A stretch of DNA of 64,000 bases from positions 25,492,060 to 25,556,059 of the forward strand of contig OZ038529.1 in assembly GCA_964036665.1 (NCBI GenBank), written 5' to 3'. This DNA comes from Gordius sp. MW1. Taxonomy: Eukaryota > Nematomorpha > Gordioida > Gordea > Gordiidae. This document shows, one piece after another, positions 49,701 to 61,531 of this stretch. Numbering within the stretch: the stretch's first letter is position 1; every line of letters begins with the position of its first letter. Position numbers and translations under genes: made by a program. The notes below the pieces were generated by a model, which was given only the letters and a program-made list of their open reading frames with translations, was not told the origin of the DNA and ran no database searches.

Positions 49701-51470
49701 TGTATAACAAATGATTTCAATTTTTTGTCAACTGCCTCTTCTTAATCGACTTCTAGTTACTGACTGCTGTTAGGGTAGAAATATCACCAGGTTGGTCTCT
49801 ATTATGCTATGCACGAGGTTTGGCGCCAATACAATTCTAGTTGGCATATCTCTTTATTAAATTAATTCAGCAAAATGGCTTGGTCCGATGTTTAAAAAAA
49901 ATATTTTACATAATGCAATGTTTTACCATTGTAGAAGGTATTTGTCTTTAAAGAAGAGTCTCGCGTCGAGATTTAAGTTCGCATTTCATTAAAAATTTAA
50001 AACCCTTGCTTGTAAATTTTCCATTTAAATAAACACAAGGCTACTTAAATGGAAGCTGAATTTAGTTTTTGAAATTATATCCAAAGAGTAGATAATGTTT
50101 TGTTAAAATGCGGATTTAAACAATGCGTATACGCAATTCTTAAATATATTTTTAATAGTACATAATACCCTGATTAAATGCCATATAATTAAGGTCTGGC
50201 TCGTATTTTTTTAATAAACGAAACTCTTAAGACAGCAATTTCGCAACTTAGTTTCTACAAATTTGGATAGGTCTATAAAACACAATGTGTCATTAAAAAA
50301 TATATAAACTGAAACCGATCTTTTTTTGTACAGATGAGCCACTCCTCCCTGTTAACAACAAAACACAAAATTAATTAACAGATGGAACTTAAGAAGTTAA
50401 AGACCCAAAGAAAGTGACACGAAAGGGTAGAAATGTTCATTGGCCGAAGAAACTTCGAAAAAATTTGACATGATTTCCATTTTTCAATCGATATATTTTT
50501 TCCATAAATATATTTAGAAGGGGAGTTTCTGTGGTGACGACAGCATTGATATAACAACATCAGTCTAGACGACATCCATCAAATCAATTACTCAGAATGT
50601 CAGTTCTGAGAAATAGGTTAGTCACACGCTATGACGTCAATCGATGTTTCGTCCTAGAAGATTATTGTTTAATTTAGCTTTTCCTAGAAGATTATTGATA
50701 AATTTAGCTTTTCCTAAAAGCCTACGATCGTTCCAGAAATGATTATCGATTTTTTTATTACCCCATATAAGCTTCATACACACATATATACACACAGTTT
50801 TTTTTTATTCCCGATTATAAATGTTCCTCGTACAATTAAAAACAATAACTATACACGCTTTTATATATCAGTTATTATAATATTAATATTGCCAGTATTT
50901 AAAGTATATCGTTTGCCTTGCTTAATAAGTGATTGCACCTGAGCGGATATACGAAGTATATTATAAATGTGTTCTTAAAAACTAGCAAATTTGATTTCTA
51001 TATCATTAATAAACAATGTGAAATATTTTTATAATTTACTTTTAGTTAACTATCGATAACAGTTGAGCAATGCAGTCAATTATTTTGGTACATTAATAAA
51101 ATAAACTAGCTTCATTTATTCAAAAAATTACTATTGATTTAAAGAATTTTCAATTAAGATAGACTAAATTTAATTTTAGTTTATCTAAAGGATTGATAAC
51201 CATTTATTAAGTCTCATTTTGCGGTTATAAAAAATTAGGAATGTTTTGCTCCTTTCAAGTCAACCGACAACCGGTCAGCCGAACAATCGTTAACACATTT
51301 TGTCTAAATTTATTTGCCAACAGTTCATTTGGTATAAACACCTAATATAACCTAAGAACTCAAAATTTTTAAGTGTAAAATATCTAAAATTCAATTTGTT
51401 TTATCCTAATAGTTAGTTAATAATTAAATATAATTATATCATTAACATATTCTATATGCAAGTAGGAAAG
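46737..51470. other. AT-rich intergenic DNA, no gene seen
   Basis: All open frames are short and of low complexity. A local duplication CCTAGAAGATTATTG...TTTAGCTTTT occurs near 50655-50715. Confidence 0.4.
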
Positions 51471-51474
51471 CTGT

Positions 51475-51705
51475 TTCTCCTACAAATCCTAAGTCTCCCC
51501 CAGCTCCAGCCTCACCTTGTTCCCTTATTTGTAAGTTTATTTATAAACATTCTATGATTTTTTTAAATAATGTATCAGTTCCTCTACAAATCCTAAGTCT
51601 CTATTGATAATATATTTTTGCAAATTTATTTATAAACATTCTATGAATTTTATAGATGGTGTATCAATTCCTCCTACAAATCCTAAGTCTCTATTGATAA
51701 TATAT
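51475..51705. repeat. Tandem repeat, ~95-base units
   Basis: CTACAAATCCTAAGTCTC occurs three times (about 51481, 51584, 51674), separated by similar TTTATTTATAAACATTCTATG segments. Confidence 0.75.
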
Positions 51706-51934
51706 ATATGTATTTGACATATAAAGAAAATTTACATTTTGTATGTATTTATAGAACACAGCAAGTTATAAGTATAGCTGTTAATTAACAAGTAGAATCA
51801 TTTATTATTTTATAAAAAAAGGCATCTGGAACTATTTTCTTTTTTAAAAGAAACAACTTTAATTGCAATTTAACTTTAAAAGTGCACGAGATTATTATAT
51901 GACTCTTGGATAAAGTTTTTTATTGATTCAAATC

Positions 51935-52400
51935 AGGCTGCGTAGCCAGGATTTTCTCAAGGGGGTAGAAAATTTCCAATTTTGTTAAAAACATTTTTAT
52001 TTCAATTATATAAATACAAAAGCGGTGTATAAAAATAGTCGCTATAAAACAATTTTAAATTTTCTTTTGCCAAAAGATAAGACATCTAGAATTTTATCCG
52101 GAGTTGGGGCTAACTCCCGATGAATCGTTAAAGGCGCCAATGGGAAATAATGATCCAAATTTCTTTTTTTCATTGTAATGCAAGTGAATAAACGCTAGCG
52201 AAAAAAGAGAATAATGGTTAATTGACTTCTTGTCAAAATTTAATTTAAAAAAAAAGTATATATCGGTATTTATTTATAAATGTCATTTTGAGTCAGTTAC
52301 ACAGCTATAGAATAAAAACTTTCAATCTAAAAATATGTTATTATATTTGCCAAGGGGGTAGAATTTCCCTTTTTCTCCCCCTTCTGTACGCCTATGATTC
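51935..52400. mobile_element. Longer element of the CGTAGCCAGG MITE family
   Basis: The left end is CAGGCTGCGTAGCCAGGA with AAGGGGGTAGAA; the right end is GGGGGTAGAATTTCCC and CTTCTGTACGCCTATGATT. The interior is AT-rich. It may be a fuller relative of the short copies. Confidence 0.55.
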
Positions 52401-52670
52401 AAATTATAAAAGGCATAATTTCATACCAAAATTTAAAGAATGATAATATTTATCAGAATAGATTTGCTAAAAATATCCAAGGGCATCATGATGACTCATA
52501 TTAGCAAGATAAGAGATAATTTTTTTTTTGGAATTGACATGCTTCATTAAATATATAGTGGAATCAATAAAAAGATACAAGAACGAACATATATAAAAAA
52601 TGATTAAAACACATTATCACTTTCTTCGTCTTCTTTAAGAATGGGCATTGAATCCATCAAAGAATAAAAA

Positions 52671-52889
52671 TTGGATTTTTCTTTCGCAATGGCGATTGAT
52701 TGTCATAGTAAAAAACTAATCGAAATTTTTGAAGGAGGCGAGCGTTTATTGAGTTCTTTAAAAAAATTTAATGCGCTCTTCCCAAACGTCCCTGAGCACG
52801 ACAAGACGATAGGAATAAAAATGGAGGTTTCTGATAAAGCTGATTATTTTAAGGATTTAAGATGCTCTGTCGATCCTAGGGGGTCGTGA
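52671..52889 (+). other. Unassigned open frame next to a LINE 3' end
   Basis: 72 codons with a balanced, charged composition (GGERLLSSLKKFNALFPNVP). It stops where the minus-strand LINE tail begins, so it may be a truncated frame of an older element or an exon fragment. No family is recognised and there is no supporting promoter or splice evidence. Confidence 0.2.
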
Positions 52890-52899
52890 ATATCGTTGG

Positions 52900-54720
52900 A
52901 GGGGGCAAACAGGTGAATACAGGTGTAGTCCCATTTTAAGAAATGGCCTTTGTCTCATGGGATAAGTGACGAACCGTCAGGACGCATCTGCCCTTCGAGA
53001 GAGGGATTTGACGGTTCAAGGATGGAAGGAACATTTGCCCGTTTGAGGGCAGCTTCAGTGTATCTATTTTTTGGTGCCTACTATACCGGCTTTTGTTAAA
53101 TTTACAATGCAGAGGGTGACGCGGTTTCTTATCTACAAGTAAATTACAAAGCCGGCAGGGGTATGGAGACGTGTATTTACAGCCCAAGCGGAGGGCTATG
53201 TTGAAGGACAGGGTAGGGTTCTCTAAAAACATCTCGAAACCTTACTAGTGTAAGCTTCAAGCCATTCATGACTGGATTGGTCAAAAGCCAATGACCTAAG
53301 ATTGCAATGCTGTTTGGTGTCGCAGGTCGAGAGAAGGTAAGCAACGGACCGCAACACCAAACTTGCATCCAAATCTTTTTGGGATATGGTTGTGGAATGT
53401 CAACTCCTAAATTGACATTCTCATTCCATAGAGATAAGGCTTGATTGATAGAGGGGTTGAGTGAGAGAGGGACAAGGTTTAATAGATTGTTTAAAAGGCG
53501 GCTAAGGAAATCGCAGTTGGGGAGCGAATACCAAGACCACCGGGGGAAGAGTGGCTTGAAGCCAAGTATTCGTGTTAAAAGAAATATTTAAAATTCAAGT
53601 GTGGATTTAAAAAAGTGTTGATAATTGTGTAAAACACCTTTAAATAAAAAAGCTTGCGTGGAGTGGAAGCAGAATAAAATTTTGCTAATGTTGTAATAAT
53701 TTTTTATAATATAAAATGAATGATGAGAAGGCACAGATTTAAAAATATCTAATTTGGTTTTTAAGGAAGAGAGGTTTTTGTCAAAAAAGTTTTTGAGGCA
53801 CTTAGGTCCCCCGATAGGTGCGCCTCAAACATACATATTGTCATTTTTAATTTAGTCAAAAAACTTTGGGTTAATATTATCCAAGTCAGAATATATTTCA
53901 CTTTTAGAGGCGTTTAAACATAAATTTAAAGCGGGGAAAAAAGCATGTATTACATCTAATGCTTGGACTAGGTTGTCAATGGTGCCAACAAGAGTGGCGT
54001 CATCTAGATACCAAACATTAAGGGTGTGTTTACAATGTTTGTTAATTTCGTTAATTAGGTGATTTATAGCCAAAGAGGGGCTTAGGGGGTCACCTTGTTG
54101 GATCCCTTCAGCGGATTCAAGGAAGAATTCTCCAAATTTTAAAATCGAAGGACATCCGTAACTTAAAATGATGTAGTTGGTGTATTGGGGAAATAGCTTG
54201 ATAAAATCATTAATGAAATCTGTGCGGCGAATGCTATTGAAAGCATTTTTAAAATCCAGTTTTATAAAGGAGTCACCCAGAGGGAGGTGTTCCAGGGCTA
54301 AGCGTGCGGCATGGGTAGCTATCTCGCACCCTTCTTTGACCCCAAAGCCTAGTTGATGCGGAATTAAAGTAGGTGTCAATATGGGTTTGCGAACAAATAA
54401 ATTTAGAAACAATTCTTCGAAAGACACCGCCGATAGCGATAGGCCTGGCTAAATTGTCGGCCTTCCTTATAGCTAAAAGCTTAGCTTTAAAGACTATGAG
54501 CGTTATATTTTTAGGTATACACCCATTGACTTAAAGGTTACAAAATTTGGTGAATAAGTTTAGTAAAATGGAGGAGTTATTATTATCAATTGTTATATGA
54601 TATTTTGAAAAATGGCTTTATGCAGGCGAGGCCACCTGCAGAATCCATAGGAAAGCATAAGATTCTCGAATGTCTGATGACTTAAAAGCAATATCTGAAG
54701 GCTGCGAGGGCTAGGTAAGT
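52900..54720 (-). mobile_element. Second R2-superfamily-like LINE copy, decayed
   Basis: The reverse strand from about 54560 gives KAKLLAIRKADNLARPIAIGG, then in another frame HQLGFGVKEGCE, HAARLALEH, IKLDFKNAFNSIRR, an intact IQQGDPLSPS box and YLDDATLVG (54427-53852). The downstream part (53232-52936) has CRLCNLLVDKKPRHPLHC, a C-x2-C-x9-H-x4-C knuckle as found before the C-terminal endonuclease of such LINEs. Frame changes and stops break the coding sequence, and the endonuclease itself is missing at the 3' side. It is related to the copy at 6185-8860, which by contrast keeps the endonuclease and has lost the catalytic Asp. Confidence 0.8.
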
Positions 54721-55010
54721 AGACGATAGATATTATGAGGGGACTCTTTATTGAAGGTATATAAAAGTGAGGGAAAAGAAATAAGTTCGAAAAGTAAAGA
54801 GTGATTGAAGAAGTGTTTTAAACGCCTTTATATAATCGCGAATTAATTGAATAAATCAATTATATTTAGTGGTAAATTCTCGAGGTGTATATTATTAACG
54901 TCGCGAAGTAGTAAGGTAATGTAAATGAGTCAATTAAGTTTCAAGACATAAGTATGATGCCGCGAGCAATCAATCAAGGTAATGGACGCAACACTACAAT
55001 AGACATAGGA
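54721..55010. other. Intergenic DNA, no gene seen
   Basis: No recognisable content. Confidence 0.3.
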
Positions 55011-55640
55011 TTATAAAGTATTGATGTTTAAAATTTGTAATATTTAACAAAATGTTATTGTCATGTTGATAAGATTTTAAGGGTTAGAAACTAAGTTGAG
55101 ATAATTATTAGGTTAGGACTATATAAGAGTTTAAAATTTGTAGTATTTACCAAAATGTTATTGTCATGTTGATATAGATTTTAAGGGTTAGAAACTAAGT
55201 TGAGTTAGGTTAAGATAATATAAGTATTGAAGTTTAAAATTTGTAATATTTACCAAAATGTTATTGTCATGTTTATATAGACTTTTAGGGTTACAAACTA
55301 AGTTGAGATGATTATTAGGTTAGGCTTATATAAGTATTGAATTTTAAAATTTGTAATATTTATTAAAATGTTATTGTCATGTTGATATAGATTTAGGGTT
55401 AAGTTACTTTCAAATTTGCCAAAATATGTACAGTATAATTGGGATTATATAAGTATTTAAGTTCAAGATTTGTATTACTGACCAAAATGTTAATGTCATG
55501 TTTATGTATATTTTTAGGGTTAGAAACTAAATTATTTTTAAACTTGCCAAACTGTGTGCTGCATCTTTAGAATTATATTATTTAAGTTTGAGATTTGGAA
55601 TATTTATCAAAATGTTATTGTCATGTTTATTAGTTAGGTT
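55011..55640. repeat. Minisatellite, about six ~100-120-base units
   Basis: Each unit contains TTTAAAATTTGTAATATTTA, ACAAAATGTTATTGTCATG or a close variant, TTTTAGGGTTAGAAACTAAG and (G)TTAGG...TATATAAGTATTGA. Divergence rises toward 55640. Confidence 0.85.
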
Positions 55641-56875
55641 TCTGTATCATAAAAGATCAACACTTTGCAGCAACAAGTGATTCTTTTAAAGGGTGTAACT
55701 ATATCTGACCCCCATATTTTAAAAATGTGATTAACAACAGATGTAGAGTAGGGCGGTTATACCCCATTTTAGGCTGCATGTTGCTTACATAGTGGATAAA
55801 ACGTTAAATGTAAGAATTAAGGAGTAAAATTAGCTTACGGCATTAATTATATCACCTCAACGTTAAACACAATTTACAGTCTAATATGCAATTTTTTATT
55901 ATATTCCTATATCTTAGATTATTATATATTATGCCATTGTTACCTTACAAAGAAAACTACAATATTATCCATTTATACTCCAATATAAATAATCTATCAT
56001 ACTCTTGCATCTTCTTTAAGTAGTTAAAATTGTGCTATTTATAGCCTTTTTTATTTGAAAATATAAAAGTTAAAATATTATGGAAATTCATTATAGTATC
56101 ATATGTTTTATTAACATAAACTACATCCATCCATCGTTAACCATATTGCAATTCTAACAAAAAGTCTAATATATATTGTATATATAAATTTTATATTCTA
56201 TATATATATAAATAAGCAAACTTTTTTGCAACTTTTATGACTTTTCGCAAGCTGTCCATTTGGCCAGATGTGTGGATTCAAATAAGCACACCTTTTTGCA
56301 ACTTTTATGACTATTCGCCGGCTGTCCATTTCGCCGTATCGGTGCATTCGACCAAAGTTTAACTGACCAAATATCTATGAATGTCTACGAATGTCTATGA
56401 ATATTTAACGAAAATGCTCCTTGAGAGGGGTTTACAGTGACGAAAACGTTAGGGTTAGTGTTTTAGGTCGGGGTTTTAGGTTTGGGTTAGGATTAGATGC
56501 ACACATTTTAATCGACAGATGCATTTTCGTAAACATTTATTTGTTATTTGCTCTTTGGTCAATTGCAACTGAATCCCATTTCGCCAGATGGTTGGATTCT
56601 TATTTATGTGTGGTTGCTAGTTGACTCGGATTCCGTTTTGCTGACTTTAATGAAATGCAAGAATCTGACGCACAATGTAGAAAGCCGATAATAACGAAAA
56701 TAACCCTAACCCTAAATATATGATCTAAAATATCAAATTAAAAAGAGTTAATTACATAAATAAATATATACAATATATATAATATATTATATATATAAAT
56801 ATGTACTGTATATAACATACATTATAATATGTAATATATTGTTAGGCGTTCCTTGTGTATATCGTTATTACATTT
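55641..56875. other. AT-rich DNA with a duplicated segment and telomere-like hexamers
   Basis: TTTTTGCAACTTTTATGACT.TTCGC..GCTGTCCATTT occurs at about 56223 and 56286. TTAGGGTTAG and CCTAACCCTAAA are near 56450 and 56703. No gene. Confidence 0.4.
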
Positions 56876-56884
56876 ATTTAAATC
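56876..56884. repeat. Left copy of 9-base target-site duplication
   Basis: ATTTAAATC immediately before GGCCTAGGC, identical to 58719-58727. Confidence 0.85.
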
Positions 56885-58718
56885 GGCCTAGGCTATGTAT
56901 TCTCGATTCAGAGTGATAAATAACAAAACGTAAAACGCATTTCTTAAACGTTCCATTCCCGAGCGCAATCATCGCGTTCGTTAATTTGTGTGTTATTGTT
57001 TACATTTTTTTAAATTCGCCATTTTTGCTTGTTCTAATTCATATGGTAACAACAACATTTTGCGGGAAAAGAAAGGTATGATAAATAGATATATTAACTA
57101 TTTTCCTAGATAAATAATTTTGAATTTTTAATCTTTTTAAACAAGATTTGTTCATTTATTCAACATTTTGTGGCAATAAAAAGGTATGATAAATTGATAT
57201 ATTAACTATTTTCCTAGATAAATAATTTTTAATTATTTTCTTAGATCAGTTGCAAAAGAGGTGGGAAAAATACATCAACCATTCAAATGTTCAACATATT
57301 TGTCTTATTTACTAAAACATCAATCAATAGTTGATTCACCATTGTTTCTTATTGTTTAAAAATAATAAACTGCAGCTGACATATTTGAGTGTTGTTTTTT
57401 TAGAGATTCAATAAATTTCCTAAAAGGTTTGCTGAATTTGGCTCAAATTTAAATAAACTGTATTTTTTAAGATAGCATGTTATAAAAAATTAGATTTGAA
57501 AATGCTTTTGACATTTTTATACGTGCATTTTATAAAAAATGAAATAGAAGATTGTTGGTAACTATCTTGAGTAACTTTTAGGTTATGACATCAGGTAAAA
57601 AATATTGAAAATGCTTTTGACATTTTTATATGTGCCTTTTATAAAAAATGAAATAGAAGATTGTTGGTAACTATCTTGAGTAACTTTTAGATTATAACAT
57701 TTAAAAAATAAGTTTTGAAAATAGAATTAATAAATTGTTGGTAACCATATGCACAAAGCTTTTGCACTTTTAGAACATACAGGAATTCTGATACTACCAA
57801 TTAACTCTTAAAATAAGAAAACAGCACTTATATTATGTGACTCTTAATGAAATATGTATAAATGTATTCAGATTTTTACAAACTAATATTTAAGGATTTG
57901 TCAGAATATGTATGCAAAATTGTAAATTGTTATACTAATGATTTCTAATGAAAATCATATTATAAATTTGATAAAATACTTAAATGGTCATTCTTATTAA
58001 TATAAATTGCATAGCAATTAATAATTGTAACTCTCCCTGACTCACAAATAGTATTAATATGTTGAAACACTGCTAACAACAATAATATAAGCAACAACAC
58101 AAGGTTTATTGTATTACACGGATAACAAATAAGGTTTCCAACCTCATTAAAAAAACCTATTAGATATATGTTATAAATTCTTAAATACAATGGTTAATCA
58201 ACTATTTATTGATGTTTTATTAAATGAGACAAATATGTTGAACATTTGAATGGTTGATGTATTTGAATCAACTATTGATTGATGTTTTAGTAAATGAGAC
58301 AAATATGTTGAACCTTTGAATGGTTGATGTATTTTTCCCACCTCTTTTGCAACTGATCTAAGAAAATAATTCAAAATTATTTATCTAGGAAAATAGTTAA
58401 TATACCTATTTATCATACCTTTTTATTGCCACAAAATGTTAAATTAATGAACAAATCTTGTTTGAAAAGATAAAAAATTCAAAATTATTTATCTAGGAAA
58501 ATAGTTAATATATCTATTTATCATACCTTTATATTGCCACAAAATGTTGTTGTTACCATATGGATTAGAACAAGCAAAAATGACGAATTTAAAAAATTTG
58601 TAAACAATAACACACAAATTAACGAACGCGATGATTGCGCTCGGGAATGGAACGTTTAAGAAATGCGTTTTACGTTTTGTTATTTATCACTCTGAATCGA
58701 GAATACATAGCCTAGGCC
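56885..58718. mobile_element. Mutator-like (MULE) foldback element with ~480-base terminal inverted repeats
   Basis: The left end GGCCTAGGCTATGTATTCTC and the right end GAGAATACATAGCCTAGGCC are exact inversions. Inverted identity continues through AACGTAAAACGCATTTCTTA, CGAGCGCAATCATCGCG and TAACAACAACATTTTG to about 57350 and 58190. A 9-base direct repeat (ATTTAAATC) flanks it, the signature of Mutator-type transposition. The middle (57350-58190) has a ~95-base direct repeat (GAAAATGCTTTTGACATTTT at about 57497 and 57607) and no transposase, so the copy is non-autonomous. Confidence 0.85.
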
Positions 58719-58727
58719 ATTTAAATC
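58719..58727. repeat. Right copy of 9-base target-site duplication
   Basis: ATTTAAATC immediately after CCTAGGCC. Confidence 0.85.
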
Positions 58728-58892
58728 CATCTATGCATTAAAAAGTATATATGCACTACATATATACATTTACATTTATATAAGGACAATATATGTGAAT
58801 AATTATAGATATAAATACATATTCATAATATAATATATGGATTTGATTAGTTTTCCGTATTTCCAGCTTTCTACATTTTGCGCCTAAGTGAA

Positions 58893-60111
58893 ATGCAAAT
58901 GATAAAGCTTAATAGCGGACACGAAATACCGATTATAGGAGGTAATTATACTGCCTTTAAAAAGCTATTTTCTTAACAAATATTATATACTTAATATTTT
59001 TTTCGATTCTATTATCTTTGTTTTAGTTGGCACATATAAAATTGTTAGCAAGGAAGATGTCTATGCTGTTATTGACTCAGCATTAAATTCTGGTTATAGG
59101 GCTTTTGGTAAAATTCATTTATTTTTAGCTTTAGTTTTCTCAAGTGTTTATTAGTAGCCTTATAATATGTATTTTATCCAGATACTGCAGAAGCTTATGA
59201 TAATGAAGAAATCATAGGAAAAGCACTCTCAGATCTACTTCCTAAATACAAATTAAAACGGCGAGATGTGTTTATAACATCAAAATTAGGTATTAGTTAT
59301 TATTAATTACCTAAATATATCTCATTTTGCTAACAATTTATAATAGGCAATAGTAACTTATTCAGAAGCTTGATAATTTCTAAGGAAGTTTTTATCCATT
59401 GTTTTTAATTTTGCTTTACCTGGAGTTTTTTTACAAAAAATGTTTATTTATTAAAATACTTTTTGGGGTCAAGCTACAAACAAACAAGGTGCTTCTGCAG
59501 AAGGGGCTATTGATGAAACATTAACAAAACTTAATACCCCTTATCTTGACCTTTTCCTAATACACTGGCCCAAATGTGAAGGTTTAGATATCACTGATCC
59601 TAAAAACAAAGACTTGAGAGCACAAAGCTATAAAGCAATGGAAGGGGCCCATAAAGCAGGAAAATTACTTAGTATAGGGGTATCCAATTACACAATTAAG
59701 CATTTAGAAGAAATGTTGAATCCTGGACCATACAAATGTGAGATTGTGCCAGCAGTTAATCAAGTAGAATTTAATCCATACTTGTACCAAAAAGACTTGT
59801 TGGATTATTGTGTGAATAAAGGCATTCACCTGCAAGCTTTCTCTTCTTTGGGATCTCAAAAATCCCAAGATTTATTAGAAAATTCTGCTGTGGGTCAAAT
59901 TGCTCAGAAACATGGTACTGAAAATTCTGTAGTTTTGCTAAGATGGGCTATTCAACACGGGGTCATGATAATACCAAAATCTAGAAATCCACAGAGGATT
60001 AAAACCAACATGGAAGCACTTAAGCTTACACTTGATGATGATGATATGAAAGTTTTGGATAGTCTCACAAAAAACAAACATTCCTCGTCTGATCCAGCTA
60101 ATATTGTGTGA
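58893..60111 (+). CDS. Aldo-keto reductase, NADPH-dependent (4 exons, 291 aa)
   Basis: The protein reduces aldehydes or ketones with NADPH in the cytosol; the substrate is not predictable. Exons: 58893-58941, 59027-59107, 59182-59289, 59474-60111; all GT-AG with matching phase (876 coding bases including the stop). The catalytic tetrad is complete: Asp44 and Tyr49 (FDTAEAYDNE), Lys77 (TSKL), His109 (LIHWPK). The (beta/alpha)8-barrel family motifs IGVSNYT, AVNQVEFNPYL and, near residues 246-258, IPKSRNPQRIKTN (cofactor binding) are present. GLDITDPKNKDLRAQS resembles the bacterial-like/YtbE-type branch of the family found in many invertebrates. The length is normal and nothing is broken. The start is the first ATG in frame; a second Met at position 3 is possible. 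The fourth-exon acceptor at 59473 was chosen over one near 59500 because it restores the SKLATNKQG family segment. The MULE-like element ends 174 bases upstream. Confidence 0.93.
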
Positions 60112-60325
60112 GGAAATATTTGAACTTTGATTTGACAATATATAAACTTCTATAAGGAAATTATTATACGCATACAAAGGTGAACGTCTTTTTGCCTTTA
60201 AATTCTCAGTATTTTTAGACAATTATTGTTTAAAATATTTATAATATATTTTAGAAAATTATACCCAGTTTGATTGTTGATTTTGACTTGTTATTTATGC
60301 TTGATCATGTATATTTTATTTTCTT

Positions 60326-60331
60326 AATAAA
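60326..60331 (+). terminator. Polyadenylation signal of the aldo-keto reductase gene
   Basis: AATAAA 215 bases past the TGA stop codon. Confidence 0.55.
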
Positions 60332-60779
60332 TGCAATATTGCGGCCCATTCATTATGTGTCATCACATTTTTATACAATTTTAATAACATTGTAAAGTGT
60401 TTGATTTTTTACGTACACATGGGAACATTTTACTTACCATGATGGGCCCATTTAATAGGTCAATTAGTTTTAAATGTTAAGATAGGAAGAACTAAAACGA
60501 ATTTCTGAAGAAGAAAATAAATTAGTTCCATAGTTTTGGATCTTTTATCCATTCCCAATAAATGCAGGATGGACAATCGCTGCAATCTATAAGCTTGAAA
60601 TATTTTTTGTATGATTGAAATGGAAATTTGGATTTTTCTTCTATAATCTCTACTAAATCCATAATAAAGCTATTTTTTATTATATATTTATAGAATGAAT
60701 ATTAATATGACCTACAAGATTTTTCAAAATTTTTAATATAAAAAGGAAAAACTGATGTTTAATGTTTCAAATAATTAGA
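60332..60779. other. Intergenic DNA, no gene seen
   Basis: AT-rich, no recognisable content. Confidence 0.3.
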
Positions 60780-60789
60780 TGAAAAATCA

Positions 60790-61080
60790 ATATAAAGCTC
60801 GGCTCGGCTCAACATTTAATAATGAATAAATTTAAATAAAATGAAATTATATTTTCATAAAATTTTAATTAACAAATATTATTAAAATTTAAAAAATAAT
60901 ATAATTTATATACTAAATTTAAAGGAGCGGAGGAGCGGCGCTCCTCCGCTTCAGCCCTAAAAAGAGCTACTCCCGGCCCGCTCCTCATTTTTAAAAGGGA
61001 GGGGCGCTCCAGCTTTTTTTGAAAAAATGTAGTGGCGCTACAGGAGCGCCGCTTCTGTCGCGCCGCTCCTTAACAAGACT
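60790..61080. mobile_element. GGAGCGG/GCTCC-rich element, probably a hAT-type MITE
   Basis: It begins with CTCGGCTCGGCTC and contains a GC-rich island (60925-61075) of interrupted inverted motifs GGAGCGGAGGAGCGGCGCTCC, GGGGCGCTCC, GGAGCGCCGC and GCGCCGCTCC in an otherwise AT-rich setting. Repeats of this kind occur in subterminal regions of hAT-like elements; the ends are not defined here. Confidence 0.45.
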
Positions 61081-61149
61081 GAAATTTAGTAATCAAAATC
61101 AGTGGTATGTATATAAAATTTTAATTTGTTGATTAAATTATAAACGCCC

Positions 61150-61295
61150 TCGTGGGCGTAGCCAGGATAAAAATAAGAGGGGGGAAATAATGATTAAGGG
61201 AGGGCAACATAACCATTTTTTAAATTTTAGCCATATCATGATAAAATATCTGCGATTTTTTGGATTTAGAGGGGGCAGCCGCCCGTCCCTTCACG
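61150..61295. mobile_element. CGTAGCCAGG MITE copy
   Basis: The left end is GTGGGCGTAGCCAGGA; the interior has GGGGGGAAATAATG and GAGGGGGCAGCCGCCC. Confidence 0.55.
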
Positions 61296-61309
61296 CCGCA
61301 AATATTTTT

Positions 61310-61531
61310 AATCTCGCGTTGGATACCAAAATTTGAAACGCGTTCAGGAGAGATTCGGTCAAAAATATTTAAACGCATTCGGGCCGGGTCGGGTTCGGGT
61401 TAAAAATTTTGAAATGCTTTTTGGGTCGGGTTCAGGGTTAAAAGTTTAAAATGCTTTCGGGTCGGGTTCAGGTTGAAAATTAAAAAAAATGGTTCGGGTT
61501 GAAAAAAGGTGACTTTGCAGTTCTCTGGTGT
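61310..61531. mobile_element. End of a second CCCGA-repeat hAT-like element
   Basis: GGGTCGGGTTCGGGTT repeats lead to GGTGACTTTGCAGTTCTC at the right end, the reverse of the left end of the element at 45561. Its outer edge adjoins the Helitron helicase remnant and seems to interrupt it. Confidence 0.65.
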
